From: Salarias fasciatus
Taxonomy: Eukaryota; Chordata; Actinopteri; Blenniiformes; Blenniidae
Direction: 5' to 3'
NCBI RefSeq assembly: GCF_902148845.1
Contig: NC_043748.1
Span: 15,776,945-15,840,944 of the forward strand
Length of the DNA: 64,000 bases
In this document: positions 32,651 through 43,841 of the stretch, one piece after another
Numbering within the stretch: position 1 is the stretch's first letter
How the letters are laid out: every line of letters begins with the position of its first letter
Position numbers and translations under genes: made by a program
Notes under the pieces: model-generated
What the model was told of the DNA's origin: nothing
The model's database searches: none
The model's input: only the letters and a program-made list of their open reading frames with translations

Positions 32651-35600
32651 TCATCTTCTGTTCCTCACTCTGGCTTCACCTATTAAAAGAAGAGGAAAGA
32701 AGTAAAACGGATTAATCACTGATGAAGCATTATTATTGGTGAAACATGCTGCAGCAATTTCAGTTTTTTTGACTTGTGATCCACATCCACTTTACAGAAT
32801 AAAACCAGTTGCAGAAAATGTAGTGATTCAAAATCAATCCTTTTTAAATTGGTAACTGGAATGAATGTATATTACTCTATATTACTGGTGATCGGGTGAC
32901 TCCATGACCGTCTAGTTAGAGCCAGCTAAAAACCACTTCATCCATGTAGGAACCAGGTTCAATGTTTTCCACAGCTGTGGACCTTGATGAAGACAGTTGC
33001 CCACATAGACACACTGTGGATATATTTTAGCATTTTTTGAAGGTTACCTATGTAATCCTGCGGTGCCATGGGTCTGGACAACACCTCTCGTAAGGCCTCC
33101 AGCCACTCTTTCTGCTCGCTCTCCTGTTCGCACATGAAGATGAACTGTCGCCCGGGCGTCTGCACCATGACGCCACACTTCCACTTGTTTCCCCGGGCGG
33201 TCTTTGGGACGTACTCCTTCACGGAGTAACCAATGCTCTCTGTTCCGATGAAGACGACCCCCAGCTCCTCTGCGTCCTACAGCCAGGCAGGATGAGAGCA
33301 TTAAAATTAAAACTCATTTCAATGTGTTACAATGAGATATTTTTTATTCATACTTACGAGCGGGCCTTTGAAGTATAACAGCGCCCTGCTTTGGGAGTCC
33401 AAAATAAACCACCTCTTTTTAAACATCTCCTTTTGCTGTGTGAATGAAATAAAGAGAACGTGAATGTCATTACAACAGAACAATAAGAACGTTCTGTCAG
33501 AATTTAGATCCTCCTACACTGGAGAAATAATGACGTCCTGTTTGTCTATTGGAGGTGATCTAGATGTTTTCATTAGGTCTTTAACTTACCAGTGGTCCTG
33601 TCTTCTCCATGTACCCCTCTTTGAGGTAATTTCTTGTGATTTTTAGTGCCAGCTGAAGAAGAAGCACAACCTTTGAACTTAAACTTAACTCAAAGTGAGT
33701 TCAAAGTGATTAACAACAATCGCCATATTGTCATTTATTGCTTACGTCTTGATCTTTTCCAGTTGGGAACGCCGTCTTCAGGTATGCAAAGCGAACAGCA
33801 CGAATGGCGTTGTACCAGGTGACGATTTCCTAAAGTGGAAGAAAACAAGCCGGGTGTGTGTGCAACACTGAAACTAACCGTGCATCAACCAGCACACAAG
33901 ACCTGCTGCTCATTTGACGAGCATACAGTCTCACCTCGGCACTCTCGTGATAAACATAGAGGTTCCTGGTGTGATCGTCATCATGGTAAGTGATCTGCAG
34001 CCCGTGAGGATGACCGATCTTCTCTGGCTGAAATGTTGCGTTCAAGTTCTTGATGGAGATTACAGCTTTAGGGCCTTTGGACTCCTGGATCATTAATACA
34101 TGAGAAGGTCAATGTAGATGTGTCACCAATGCCTGCATGACTAACTTACATTTAAATCAGACTAAAATGTTTCTGTTGGGAAGATTTTGAAACTCAAACA
34201 AATCATACACAAAGATAAATTCATACACCTGACAATATGAGCAGGTCTTTACTATCAAGGCCATTCTGAACAAACCGTCTGAGGAAATTATGCCAACAAT
34301 GATCTTTGTCATTCATTTCTTTTATATATCAATAAAATTACATGATCAGTTTTATTGCTTTATGTTGTGTCCTAAATGTGTGTCGGAGCTGCTGGGAACT
34401 CGCTCACATCTTCTTTGTTGTAGTACATGAGGTTAAACTCTCTCTCTGACAATACAAACTTCCTCTGCAGAAACAGTGTCTTCTCCTTCCCTTTCTTCCA
34501 CAGCATCCCTTCATAGAAACCTGAAAAACCAAACAAAATAAAACCACATACACCGATTCACATGTGCTTTCAGACTCATGTGGGAAAACAAAAACACTTA
34601 TACAGCCAAACATACTGCAGAGTGGCCAGTGTTTACTTCCTGGCCAGTTTCATATACAGTGAACAGGTTAGTTCTGCATGTGGATGAGGAACTGCATTGT
34701 TTAAATAGTTTTTTTTCTTTTGTTTTTGCTTTTACAATTCAGAGCAGTAAAGGTTTGATCTGCACCTGTGGTGTATCCCGGTGGTGGGTATTTTCTTTCT
34801 CCAGTGAACTCCTGTCTCTCGTATTTCGCCCGGATCCACTGTTCCTTCAGGACCCTACAGTTTATAAAAGAAAAGCAGAAGAAATTATTCTTTCAAAGTC
34901 CCACAACAATAAGTCAACATAATCTGCAGCATCAATACGAGAGTTTGGATGTATCAGCAGAAATGCATATAAATTTCACTTCTACAATAAGTGGTTGGAA
35001 CTTCTGTTTTTGAGTCAATGCCCAGTCAGCAGTTTTAAAACAGAAAATAAAATATTCCATCATGGAGTAATGTAGTCTGAAGAGTGTGAGCATTATACTT
35101 ACTTGTTGTCATTTTCCTGAGGTCTGTAGTAGAAAGGTGGAACAGCTTTCTCATACACAGCCTTGGCCTTGGCATTGCCTTTGGATTTCATTGACTTCCC
35201 CCGAAAATAAAACAAAGGCAAAGACACACATTACCCTGTCATTCCCCTGGAATCTGATTTCATCTGTTGTAGCTTTGATAAGAGAGGTAAAGTGCACTTT
35301 TGAATTAGGTCCTACCTCCACTACATCATCCTCAAAGAAGTCCAGCAAGAGGGATTTGACCCTGGTGGAGAGACTGCGGTGCGTCCCGGAGCACTGCAGA
35401 CACACAAAGACCCCCAGCTTGCAGGACGCCCAGTCCGGACCTGAGGGATGCGCAGTGAGATGGGTTAAAGGTAAGAATTTGCAATCAGGACTGGATTTAC
35501 AGGTAAAGTGTGTGTGTCTTATTTCTGTTGTCTGAACGTGAATCTAGCATGAAATATCTCAAAATCCAAGTATTACGCATTTAAAATCCTCCAAAGTGAG

Positions 35601-35787
35601 AAAAATGAAGTTTTAAAGGTATTGACTCTTGAAGAGATGGAGTTCCGTGAAAAAGCAGCAGTGCGGCGGGTTTTCTTCATCCGTGGTTCACGAGCTTACC
35701 GGGCGCGCCGCAGTCTGCGCACCGGTCGTTCCCGGGCTGCTTCACCAGTCCCAGTAAAATCTTTCTGTTGCGCTCACTGTCTGCCAT
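32651..35787 (-). CDS. adap2: ADAP2 (centaurin-alpha2), ArfGAP with two PH domains
   Basis: Eleven exons: 35700-35787, 35316-35440, 35103-35194, 34766-34854, 34408-34520, 33935-34085, 33746-33829, 33600-33652, 33358-33435, 33048-33276 and 32651-32679. They sum to 1131 nt, giving 376 residues (human 381). The ArfGAP domain opens with MADSERNRKILLGLV. Its zinc ligands sit in CADC and, 16 residues on, CLQC. The R of GTHRSL is the arginine finger. PH1 follows (GMLWKKGREKTLFLQRKFVL, NLNATFQPEKIGHPHGLQI) and then PH2 (EGYMEKTGPQQKEMFKKRWF, CEQESEQKEWLEALREVL). The family binds PI(4,5)P2 and PI(3,4,5)P3 and acts as a GAP for ARF6 at the plasma membrane. The start ATG matches the family N-terminus. 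It lies head-to-tail upstream of rhot1. Confidence 0.96.
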
Positions 35788-37555
35788 CCCCGGCACAGAG
35801 TCAAGCTTCTCCTAGCCCTCCTAGGACGAATAAATTCGTTGAATTAAAAAAACAAACACAAAAAGAATCCAGCACGGCGGTCAGTCGCGACGCGGCACGG
35901 CAAGGCACCGTATTTCCACATGGAAAGTGAAAGTTGCGACAGTGATTGTCTCGATAAAGGTGGACAGAAAAAGTGTCAGATTCACACTTACAGGATCTTT
36001 CAGGAAATGTGACGGTGAAAAGTTGCATTTGTACAAAAGCAACATTTAAAAACCCATGAAATGCATACTGGTTTTTATTTATTTTTTTTTTTTTTCAAAC
36101 TGAACACGGCCGTCCAACCAGTTTGACCAATAATACTGGTCTGTGCGTAAAGGCAGGCAGAGAGGCGCAGGGACAAATATTCAATCAATTCATTCCTCTG
36201 CGACGTCGTGCCACCAAATGTCACCTTGCCTGCAGGACGAAGACCCAACCGTATTTCTAGTATTTTATTTTTTGTGTGTGGCTGTTATAGTATTTATTTT
36301 TTTACCATAGCGCATGTTCAAGGCATTTGCAGTGATCCAATATCGTTGGCACAACACCGGCTTACATGAAGATGCAGAAAATAGTTTCACTTCCTCACAT
36401 TCTGTACACTTGTCTGAAGTAAGCAGTGACTTGACGTGGCTTCATGTGTACAAGAAAGACTAACATATAGAATCCACAAATAAACTGGAGCAGTGAACTA
36501 TAATAGGTGGACAATTACTGTATTTTGTTGTGATTTCATTAACAAGAAAGATAATATATATTTGCACAAAATTTGAAGAATGGACTAACTACATTGTTGT
36601 TAACATATCATTTTTTTATACAATAGCAAGAGAAAATAAAAAGAAAATCTGTGAATCCTTCGGAATTTCTTTGACTTTCTGCATTATTGGAATTAAAATG
36701 AGATCCATTCGACATATAACTGTAGCTAAACATAAAACGTTTGATTGAACCACATAAATATGTATTTGGTTAACAAATCCACAAAGCAGTTGTTTTTATT
36801 TTGCGTCATTAGGTTAGAAATTATTTTTTTCTTTTCAACAGCACAGTGATTGTTAAAAGGTTATGCTATAATTATGTGGAATCATGAGTAACATGTTGGC
36901 TATACTTCACATTTTATAACAAATTAATGCAGAAAATTAGAAAATCTGAAACGATTGACAAACCTTTTTTGCTGTGACTGTATACAGCAGACCTGATCTA
37001 ACAATAGTCACTAACAGAGGCAGAGTTTTCCCGCAAGACATTTTTCACGATCATCCGAAAACCATTCCAAGTGTAAACACTGTAATAGTTTCTCTGCTTG
37101 TGAAAACCTTGTTGCATTGTGGGGTTCAAGCATTTCTCTGAAGTTGACTCATCATGTACACTTATATTAACACTATAACTGATAAAATCAAAATACTTTA
37201 ATGCTGGTAGAGAAAATGACATTTCAGTGGCATGTAGGTAACACTGGGGAAACTTTATGATAGATGATAAAATAAATAAAAATACACTTAAAAGTAGGTT
37301 GGTATTTCAGTGTTGATAGAGTTTGATAACAAATGTGTCGTGTTTTGCTTGATAACAGAAACATCTGCTCCCAAATGCATTTGAATACATATTAAACAAG
37401 TGCCTTATTGAGACAGTAATTTATAAATATTCATGCTAATTAATTAATTTCTTTTTTCACACACTCTTCCCTTGTTTCCAGGAGAGGAAAATCAACATAA
37501 AAATAATCCCAGAAATATATTTTAGGAGGAAAAAAGTCCAAACATTCAAATAGTA
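35788..37555. other. adap2 upstream region and antkmt 3' flank
   Basis: 35788-35950 holds the adap2 5' UTR and promoter, relatively CpG-rich. 36060-37450 is AT-rich with no coding frame of note and no repeat that I recognise. The antkmt 3' UTR occupies part of the right end. Confidence 0.45.
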
Positions 37556-39278
37556 TCAAGAAGATTCATTCTCCTTGGTTAGTTCAGTGTCATTTCTGAC
37601 GGCATGCTGCTTGTGTGCCTGCATGCTATATGCCCAAGCTCTGTCCACGCCATGTCCCTCAATCCTGCAGGGTTTCCAGTCAGGTAAGGGAAAACGACCA
37701 GCGACCACCAAGGCGTCGTCAGGAAGCTCAGCCTGCAGCTTCTTCTGCAACAGCGACAGCTACAAACACATCAACATACATGTGAATGTAAGAGGGTCTC
37801 TTAACATGTTCTATCAGGTTCCTACTTGATTATGTTTGCTTTTTCATTGAAACTATTTGAAATAAATGCTGCATATTCTTTGACTGCTCTCTGACACATA
37901 AACCCCTTCACTTGTTATTTTCAAAACTGATCTTGAGAGCCATTTTTATTAACCCAGCTTGAGACTCTGCTGCTGTTTTTATTGTTTTATTGCTCGCTTA
38001 TGTACAGCACTTTGTCAGTTTTTAAAGTGCTTTATCAATAAAGTTAAGTTGTTCTGAGTTAACATAGTTTAGTTGTTAATAGAGCCACTGCAACAGTTTC
38101 TACAGCACTTTCTGTCAATCCACTGCATCTCTTTGCAGTGGTTTGAATGTACAAAAGTTATCAGTATTTCAATTTTCGGTAACACTTTACTTGAAGCCCC
38201 TCTTTATAACACATTATAAATAGTTATAAACACTAATACATGATCACAATGCTTTATAACTCACTATACAGCAGTATACAGCATAGGATTAAGGTTAGGG
38301 TTAGGGTTAGGGTTAGGGTTAGGGTTTGGTCCTGGCATTGTGATCATCTATGAATGTTTATAACTACAGCTACACATGTTATAATGGCATTATAATGCTT
38401 TATGAATGTACTTATAATGTGTTATGCAGGGGGGCTTCAAGTAAAGTGTTACCCAATTTTCAACTGATATATGCTGAGTTTATTGCTTACCACACTGGGA
38501 GCCAAAAATACAGTCACATTCTTGCATTTTGTCAAGTCGACCTGTGATGACAAAGAAAGGGCATGAATATTAAAATGAAAAAAAAAGTATACTTTTTTGA
38601 CAAATTCATGCATATCTGACAGTTTGTTTGCATAGCAGACTGAGGGAAGCAGTTCTGATTGTCTCCTTTGAGATGCTGCTTCATTTAATAATAATATTGT
38701 AACACAGACCTTCCAGAGATCTTCCCGTCGGTAGGACACTTTGTCCTGGTGACCTGCTCTCCACGCATGGAAGCGAGAAAGCCGGACAAGCCATGGGTTG
38801 AGCTCATAACCAACAGCTGGACTGAAACCATGCTGGTGGGCTTCCAAGACCTGAAAGATAAAAATGTAACCACAACTAGTCACACAAGGCATACAAAAAG
38901 GCACCCAAACATTTGGTTTGTACTTACAATCCGACCATCACCAGATCCCAAATCCACAAGACCTCCCTTTCGTCCTTTCAGCAATGTCATTACATTTTGT
39001 ACCTGGGCTCTGCTGGCAGGTATATAAGGGACCTGCAATAAAATTAGGCATGAAAAAAGTGTCATTTAAAATACGAAAGTATTGCAACGTGAATACTTAT
39101 TCAAAGTAGACTGCACCTGAAGTCTTAAGGGGACTTTTCTGAAGCCGGGCTGAAGGAATCCCACCCACATAGCATAAACCGCAAGCCCAGTGCCTGCAGC
39201 TATCTGAGCAACACCCCAGACCCCGAGGTGCTTCGGTCTGAGGTCAGCAAAGACCTCATCTGGTGTGTCATCATCCAT
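37556..39278 (-). CDS. antkmt: ANTKMT (FAM173A), adenine nucleotide translocase lysine methyltransferase
   Basis: Five coding exons: 39117-39278, 38928-39032, 38710-38850, 38491-38541 and 37556-37759. They sum to 663 nt, giving 220 residues (human 235). It starts [19 protein letters not shown], preceded in the same exon by only GA after the acceptor, so an upstream non-coding exon is expected. A hydrophobic targeting segment ([19 protein letters not shown]) precedes [20 protein letters not shown]. The seven-beta-strand methyltransferase core shows the SAM motif [22 protein letters not shown] and FLAPSV. The LRLQVPY and FHAWRAG phrases favour FAM173A over FAM173B. The mammalian enzyme trimethylates one lysine (Lys52) of ADP/ATP carriers in mitochondria. 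The last intron holds a MITE with TTAGGG units. Confidence 0.95.
38178..38453. mobile_element. hAT-like MITE with internal TTAGGG array
   Basis: The 276-bp element begins GGTAACACTTTACTTGAAG and ends in its exact reverse complement; the perfect part of the terminal repeat is 23 bp and similarity continues inward (ATAACACATTATAA). An 8-bp target duplication CAATTTTC flanks it at 38170-38177 and 38454-38461, perfectly conserved, which points to the hAT superfamily and fairly recent insertion. Five TTAGGG units lie at 38295-38324. It sits in the last antkmt intron and has no open frame. Confidence 0.9.
38295..38324 (+). repeat. Interstitial TTAGGG repeat
   Basis: Five exact vertebrate telomere units in the middle of the MITE at 38178-38453. 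They are evidently part of the element, so they do not mark an ancient chromosome fusion. Confidence 0.95.
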
Positions 39279-40633
39279 TCCTGCATGTTGAAAGTACACA
39301 AAGCAAAATCCATTCACAGAAAACAAAGACCAAACAGTAGATCCTGGATGGGATGGCACCACGCTTCACAAACAGTGCATTGTAATTTTCTTATTGATGC
39401 ATGGCTGTATACCTTCATCTGGCAAGATGAAGAGTGCAATGAATAACCACTTTGAATAAACACAAGAAAGCAGAATGCCATCAAAGGAAACAATGTCTGT
39501 AAAGAACGTACAGATATTAACTCAGCAGGTAGCTACATCCTTGTGTAATCTGTCAAAAAGTCAGCATTGTTAAAAGTAAAGTTTTTCACTTGTGGTGAAG
39601 TTGGGCTGCCTTTTATTGATTGGTGATTCCAGTCATTAGGTCATTTACATACATGACAGTGGAAGATGATCACCTGACACACTGCAATCAATCATCACAG
39701 CTGGACGCAAATCTACAGACAACCAAAATGCAACATTGTTTCGTTTCTAAAGGAAATTTTATAATAGAGCTTTCATTTATCCCCACTGGTTTTACATTTT
39801 CAATTAACCTTATATCAAATACACGTAATTTCTCACTTTATTTCAGATTAACTGGTAATGAAAAAAAAAATACCCCAATAAACCCTGCTGTAAACGAACA
39901 CTATGTTCGCTAAAGTTTACAGCCACAACTCGCGTTTTTAATGTAGTAAATAACCAAAAACCTCAATGACCTGTGGGAGTGCACGCATTAGCGAGTCGGA
40001 CACATTAGCGCGTTGCAACAGACCGTCCCCTAAACATTCCGTGTAGCCACTCAAGACCTGCGGTCTGTTCCGCTGAAACAAAAAACTGGTTTGAAGCATT
40101 TTATTTTATCGCTTGCATAACAAAATTCATGATATCTTGTGGGCTTCGTTAAAAAAAGGAAATTAAAAAACGGGTATAATTTTACTGCAGGCTCCTCAAA
40201 TCCACCCGATATTCTTGTGTATATTTGTCTGGCGCTTTTGGGTGATGGATGCTATCTAAATTTGGTTAGTGCTAATCTTTATACAAAAGTAACATTGTGC
40301 ACAAGATCGATAGATTGCAAGTATAAAATTATAAATCAATAGATTGCCCCCAATGCATGTCAGTTTATATTGGGGTAAAATATGCAAGGCAATACAAGGA
40401 TCTGTGTGCAAATAGCAGAACCACGATTTGTTAAATAATTAAATCATCCCTCATTGCAAAGAAATTCATGACAATATATTTATTTGAAATAACTATTCAC
40501 ATATGTACAAGAAAATCATCATATCATCACACTGGAGTAATATTAATCCCCTCATATTTAGTAAACAACAAAGTAGAAAAAACCCTTTAATTAAGATTTT
40601 GCCTTGGTACAGTTTAAACAGAACTTGTCCTCA
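39279..40633. other. antkmt 5' region and hirip3 3' flank
   Basis: An untranslated first exon of antkmt is expected, probably near 39950-40080 where CG content rises. The rest is AT-rich. The hirip3 3' UTR occupies the right end. No repeats or coding frames were recognised. Confidence 0.4.
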
Positions 40634-43600
40634 TCAGTCACTGTCTCCATCATCACTGATGATTCCCTGCAGGTTGGCCCATGCTGTTAGTTTCTTGCGT
40701 CCTTTCGGAGCACTGCTGTCCTGATCGCTGTCAGAGTCAGAGTTCAGAGAGCGCTGATATGCAGACGGTGGAGGGTCCGGCTGTTGCTGCCATGCTCCTC
40801 TGCGTTTCGGTCGACCTGAAATTGGGATTCAGATCAGATAGTCCCATTAACCACTAAGGTCCAATAAAGTCTGCTTATGTTTCCCTACTCACCTTGGAAC
40901 AGAAAGTTACTTTCAGCAGGCGGTGTACAGGATCTCACAAGTTCAATATTCTTATGTCTAAAATTATTCAATTGCTAATCTTTTCTCACATTCATTAAGT
41001 TTGGTTCCTGAAAAAACAATCGTTTGCTTTCTTTATAAAAAATAACATGGATTAGCAGTTACCTTTTGTTGTAATGATGTTGTTGACATCAAGAGCAGCC
41101 AGCTCCTGAGCCTCTTCCCGCTTCTTTTTGACCCGTTTACATTTCTTAATAGATGGCACACCTGTGTAAAGAAACAGCTACCTTAATACTTCAACATACA
41201 CTTATCTGAATCAACCAAACAATTTTAGTCTTTAGCTTTCAGATTGTGTGTAAAGAACATTTTGTATGCTTATCTCATCAAATATGAAAATTTGGATGTT
41301 TGTGGACTACATATGTGACTTTGATATTGTGATGACACTACAGAGGATGAACATTTGCTTACGGGAAACAAAAAGCCCCTTTAGTTCCCCATATAAATAA
41401 TACATCTTTGAAATCATGTATGATTCCATTTCAAAACCTTACTATGAGAAATGTACTAAGGTCAGAGTGTGGTTGAACAGGAGGTGAGGGAATAACCACT
41501 GACCGTGAACGCCCAGATCTTCCAGCTCTTTCTTGAGAACAGCCACCTTTGACTTGGTGGAGCGGCAGTCATCCAGGAGCTTCTTGTAATTCTTCTTCAC
41601 GCCGCAGAGAGCGATGTAACGTTTGAGCCTATTAATTGCTCTGTCACCACTCTGCAGGCAGAAGTGAAGGATGGAGGAATAGTGATTAGATGATTCTTCG
41701 TCACTCCCCTAAAAAAGCCAACTGAAAACTGTCTTTATCTTTTGACTCTTGACAACATAAAAACTTATTTGTTCTGATTCAAGATCAGTGTGCTCACTTT
41801 TTCACTTTTACTGCTACCATCTTTTTTTGCCCCTTTCTTCTTTCTAACTTGTGTTTGTCCGGACCCGTTCCGCTCCTCGTCGTCCAGTGAAGGTAGAGAT
41901 GAAGATGAATCTGAGTCTGTGTCAGGCTTCTTCTTATCCGCTTCAACTTTTTCCTCTGTGAAACAGAGAAGTTATCAAGCCATGCAAACAACCACAACTG
42001 CATAAACTAATAAATACTTATGAATGGGCGATGTAAGTTGACAGTACCTTCTTCACCATCATCAGAAGAGTCATTGCCACTACTTTATTGTTCCTTTCTG
42101 ATTTGCTGTCAGCATCACTGTCATTCTGCTCACCGCTCTTCTTCTCGGCTTCACTTGTACTGTTGTTTTTCGAGTCTCCATTCTTCATCTTCTTTCTCAC
42201 CACTTTCTTTGGACTCTTTCTTCTTCTGAAGCATCCGTCGAGTCATCGCCGCTTGACCTCTGTTTACGGCTTCTGTTTTTATTTTGCTTTGATCTCTCCA
42301 CCTCTTGCTTCAGATCATCTGATTCTGACTGATTTTGTTCGTCTTCGCTCTCCTCACTGCTTGTTTTGAGATCTGCTTTATCTTCTGATTCTGTCATTAG
42401 GAGCACAAAAGATAAAGAATTATGGTGCACAAATAATCACAGACTAAACAACGATAATTAGCAACTGAAATCTTATCTTATATGAAACATATGGCTGGCC
42501 TGAAATACGAAAAAAATCATTTAAGTATTCTTAATTAAAAAAAATCTTAAGGTAAATCATTTGGTGCAGAGGTGCTCATTTTCACACAATAATAAACCTT
42601 TGATGATTCCCTGAACCTACCAGACGATGACCTTGAATGCTCTGTTCGCGATTTCTTTTTTTTTGGATTTATCTTCTTTCTCCTCCAACAGTTCATCTTT
42701 ATCTTCCTCCTCTCTCTTCCTTTTGCTCTGCGGCTTCTTGTTTTCCGCGTTGCTTTCACTGCTGTTGCCCTCACTCTCCTATCAAATGATGAGCAGAACA
42801 CAATCATGATTCCCAACCAAACACTCAAAGCATTCAAAGGAGGAACATACTGTAAGTTTGTGATACCTGCATTTTCAGCAACTCCTCTTCAACAACCTGT
42901 TTCAACAGTTGTTTGACTTCTGGACTTAAGGAGTCACATTTCACATGTTTGAGGTACCGCTTCTTCAGAATTCCCAGAGTTAGAGTGCTAAAAAATAAAA
43001 GAGCACATACAATAGATCAGATCAACATTGTTTTCAGAAATATACATTATTAGCTCTCCAGTTTCTCCAAACATAGTGATGATATTTTAAAGCTAAATGA
43101 CAACATGGCTTTTTCAAACAAAAACTCCAGAAGTATGCATACAATAAATAAAATGATAAAAGGATAAAACCATATTCTTTATTCAGACTTTGTTTGTACT
43201 ACGATTTCTGAGATGTGAAATAGCTAATTAAATAAAGGAATTGTTTGCCACTTTAACAATGTTTTCACAAGTTAAAAGAACAGTGCAAACAAATCTAGCA
43301 ATTATTTCTGTGTGTGTTTCATTTTTCATTTAGGTATAAAGACGGAATTTCAAAGTTGACATAAAATAGCTTGGACGAAAAAAATTGTACAGACTGAGAA
43401 AAAGCAAAATGATGCTTGTTTCAGTGAAAGATACCACTGTCCACCAGCAGGGGTCGTGTTAATGATGGAGGTTACTGATCTGGAGCTGTCAGACGTGAAC
43501 ACAAGGTTTCACTTAAGAAGGGACTGGGGTTGTGAGACAGCAGAAGCACGTGTAACATCTGCAGAGAGGCTAGCTTCAGCTAACTGATTCACACGCACAC

Positions 43601-43776
43601 GCACGCGCTCGCGTACAGAAAAAAGCTCTGGCCCGTGTCTGAAAACACTGAAACCGTCTGAAAACACTGGCTGCTTCAGCTCGTGTTGGTGTAAAGTGTA
43701 CCTGAGGTCCGGTTCTCCGCTCAGTTGGTCGCGCACGAACGCGCGGACAGTTGCAGTCTCTTCTTTGGACACCCAT
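40634..43776 (-). CDS. hirip3: HIRIP3, HIRA-interacting histone-chaperone-like protein (frame interrupted)
   Basis: Exons read on the minus strand: about 43701-43776, 42868-42989, 42621-42779, about 42048-42407, 41798-41955, 41504-41651, 41063-41161 and 40634-40815. The N-terminus carries the conserved fold EPDLSTLTLGILKKRYLKHV ... EEELLKMQ. A long lysine, glutamate, aspartate and serine-rich middle is typical of the family. The C-terminus has VAVLKKELEDLGVHGVPSI, LDVNNII, GRPKRRGAWQ (CHZ-like histone-binding motif) and IISDDGDSD at the end. HIRIP3 binds HIRA and histones and is a CK2 target. Four one-base frame conflicts are visible: at the start (43768 area), at the nine-A run near 42651-42659, near 42205-42212 and near 42080-42090. 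The last three are at A runs. Assembly error is the simplest cause; a pseudogene is possible but unlikely. Confidence 0.88.
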
Positions 43777-43827
43777 CGCTGCTTTTCAAACGCCAGCCTT
43801 TCTTTTTGGCGGCGAACAGGTTTGCCC

Positions 43828-43841
43828 CGGAAGTGACGTCA
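43828..43841 (+). promoter_or_regulatory. hirip3: ETS-CRE composite site upstream of hirip3
   Basis: CGGAAGTGACGTCA joins an ETS core (CCGGAAGT) to a full cAMP response element (TGACGTCA). It lies about 50 bases upstream of the hirip3 start region. Such fused sites occur in housekeeping promoters bound by GABPA and CREB/ATF1. It is a sequence match only. Confidence 0.65.

Noticed and set aside
35622-35930. Plus-strand open frame of 102 codons
   Set aside because: Antisense to adap2 exon 1 and its CpG-rich leader; no similarity and no splice context.
38295-38324. Relic of an ancestral telomere or chromosome fusion
   Set aside because: The TTAGGG units lie inside a small transposon with its own terminal repeats and target duplication.
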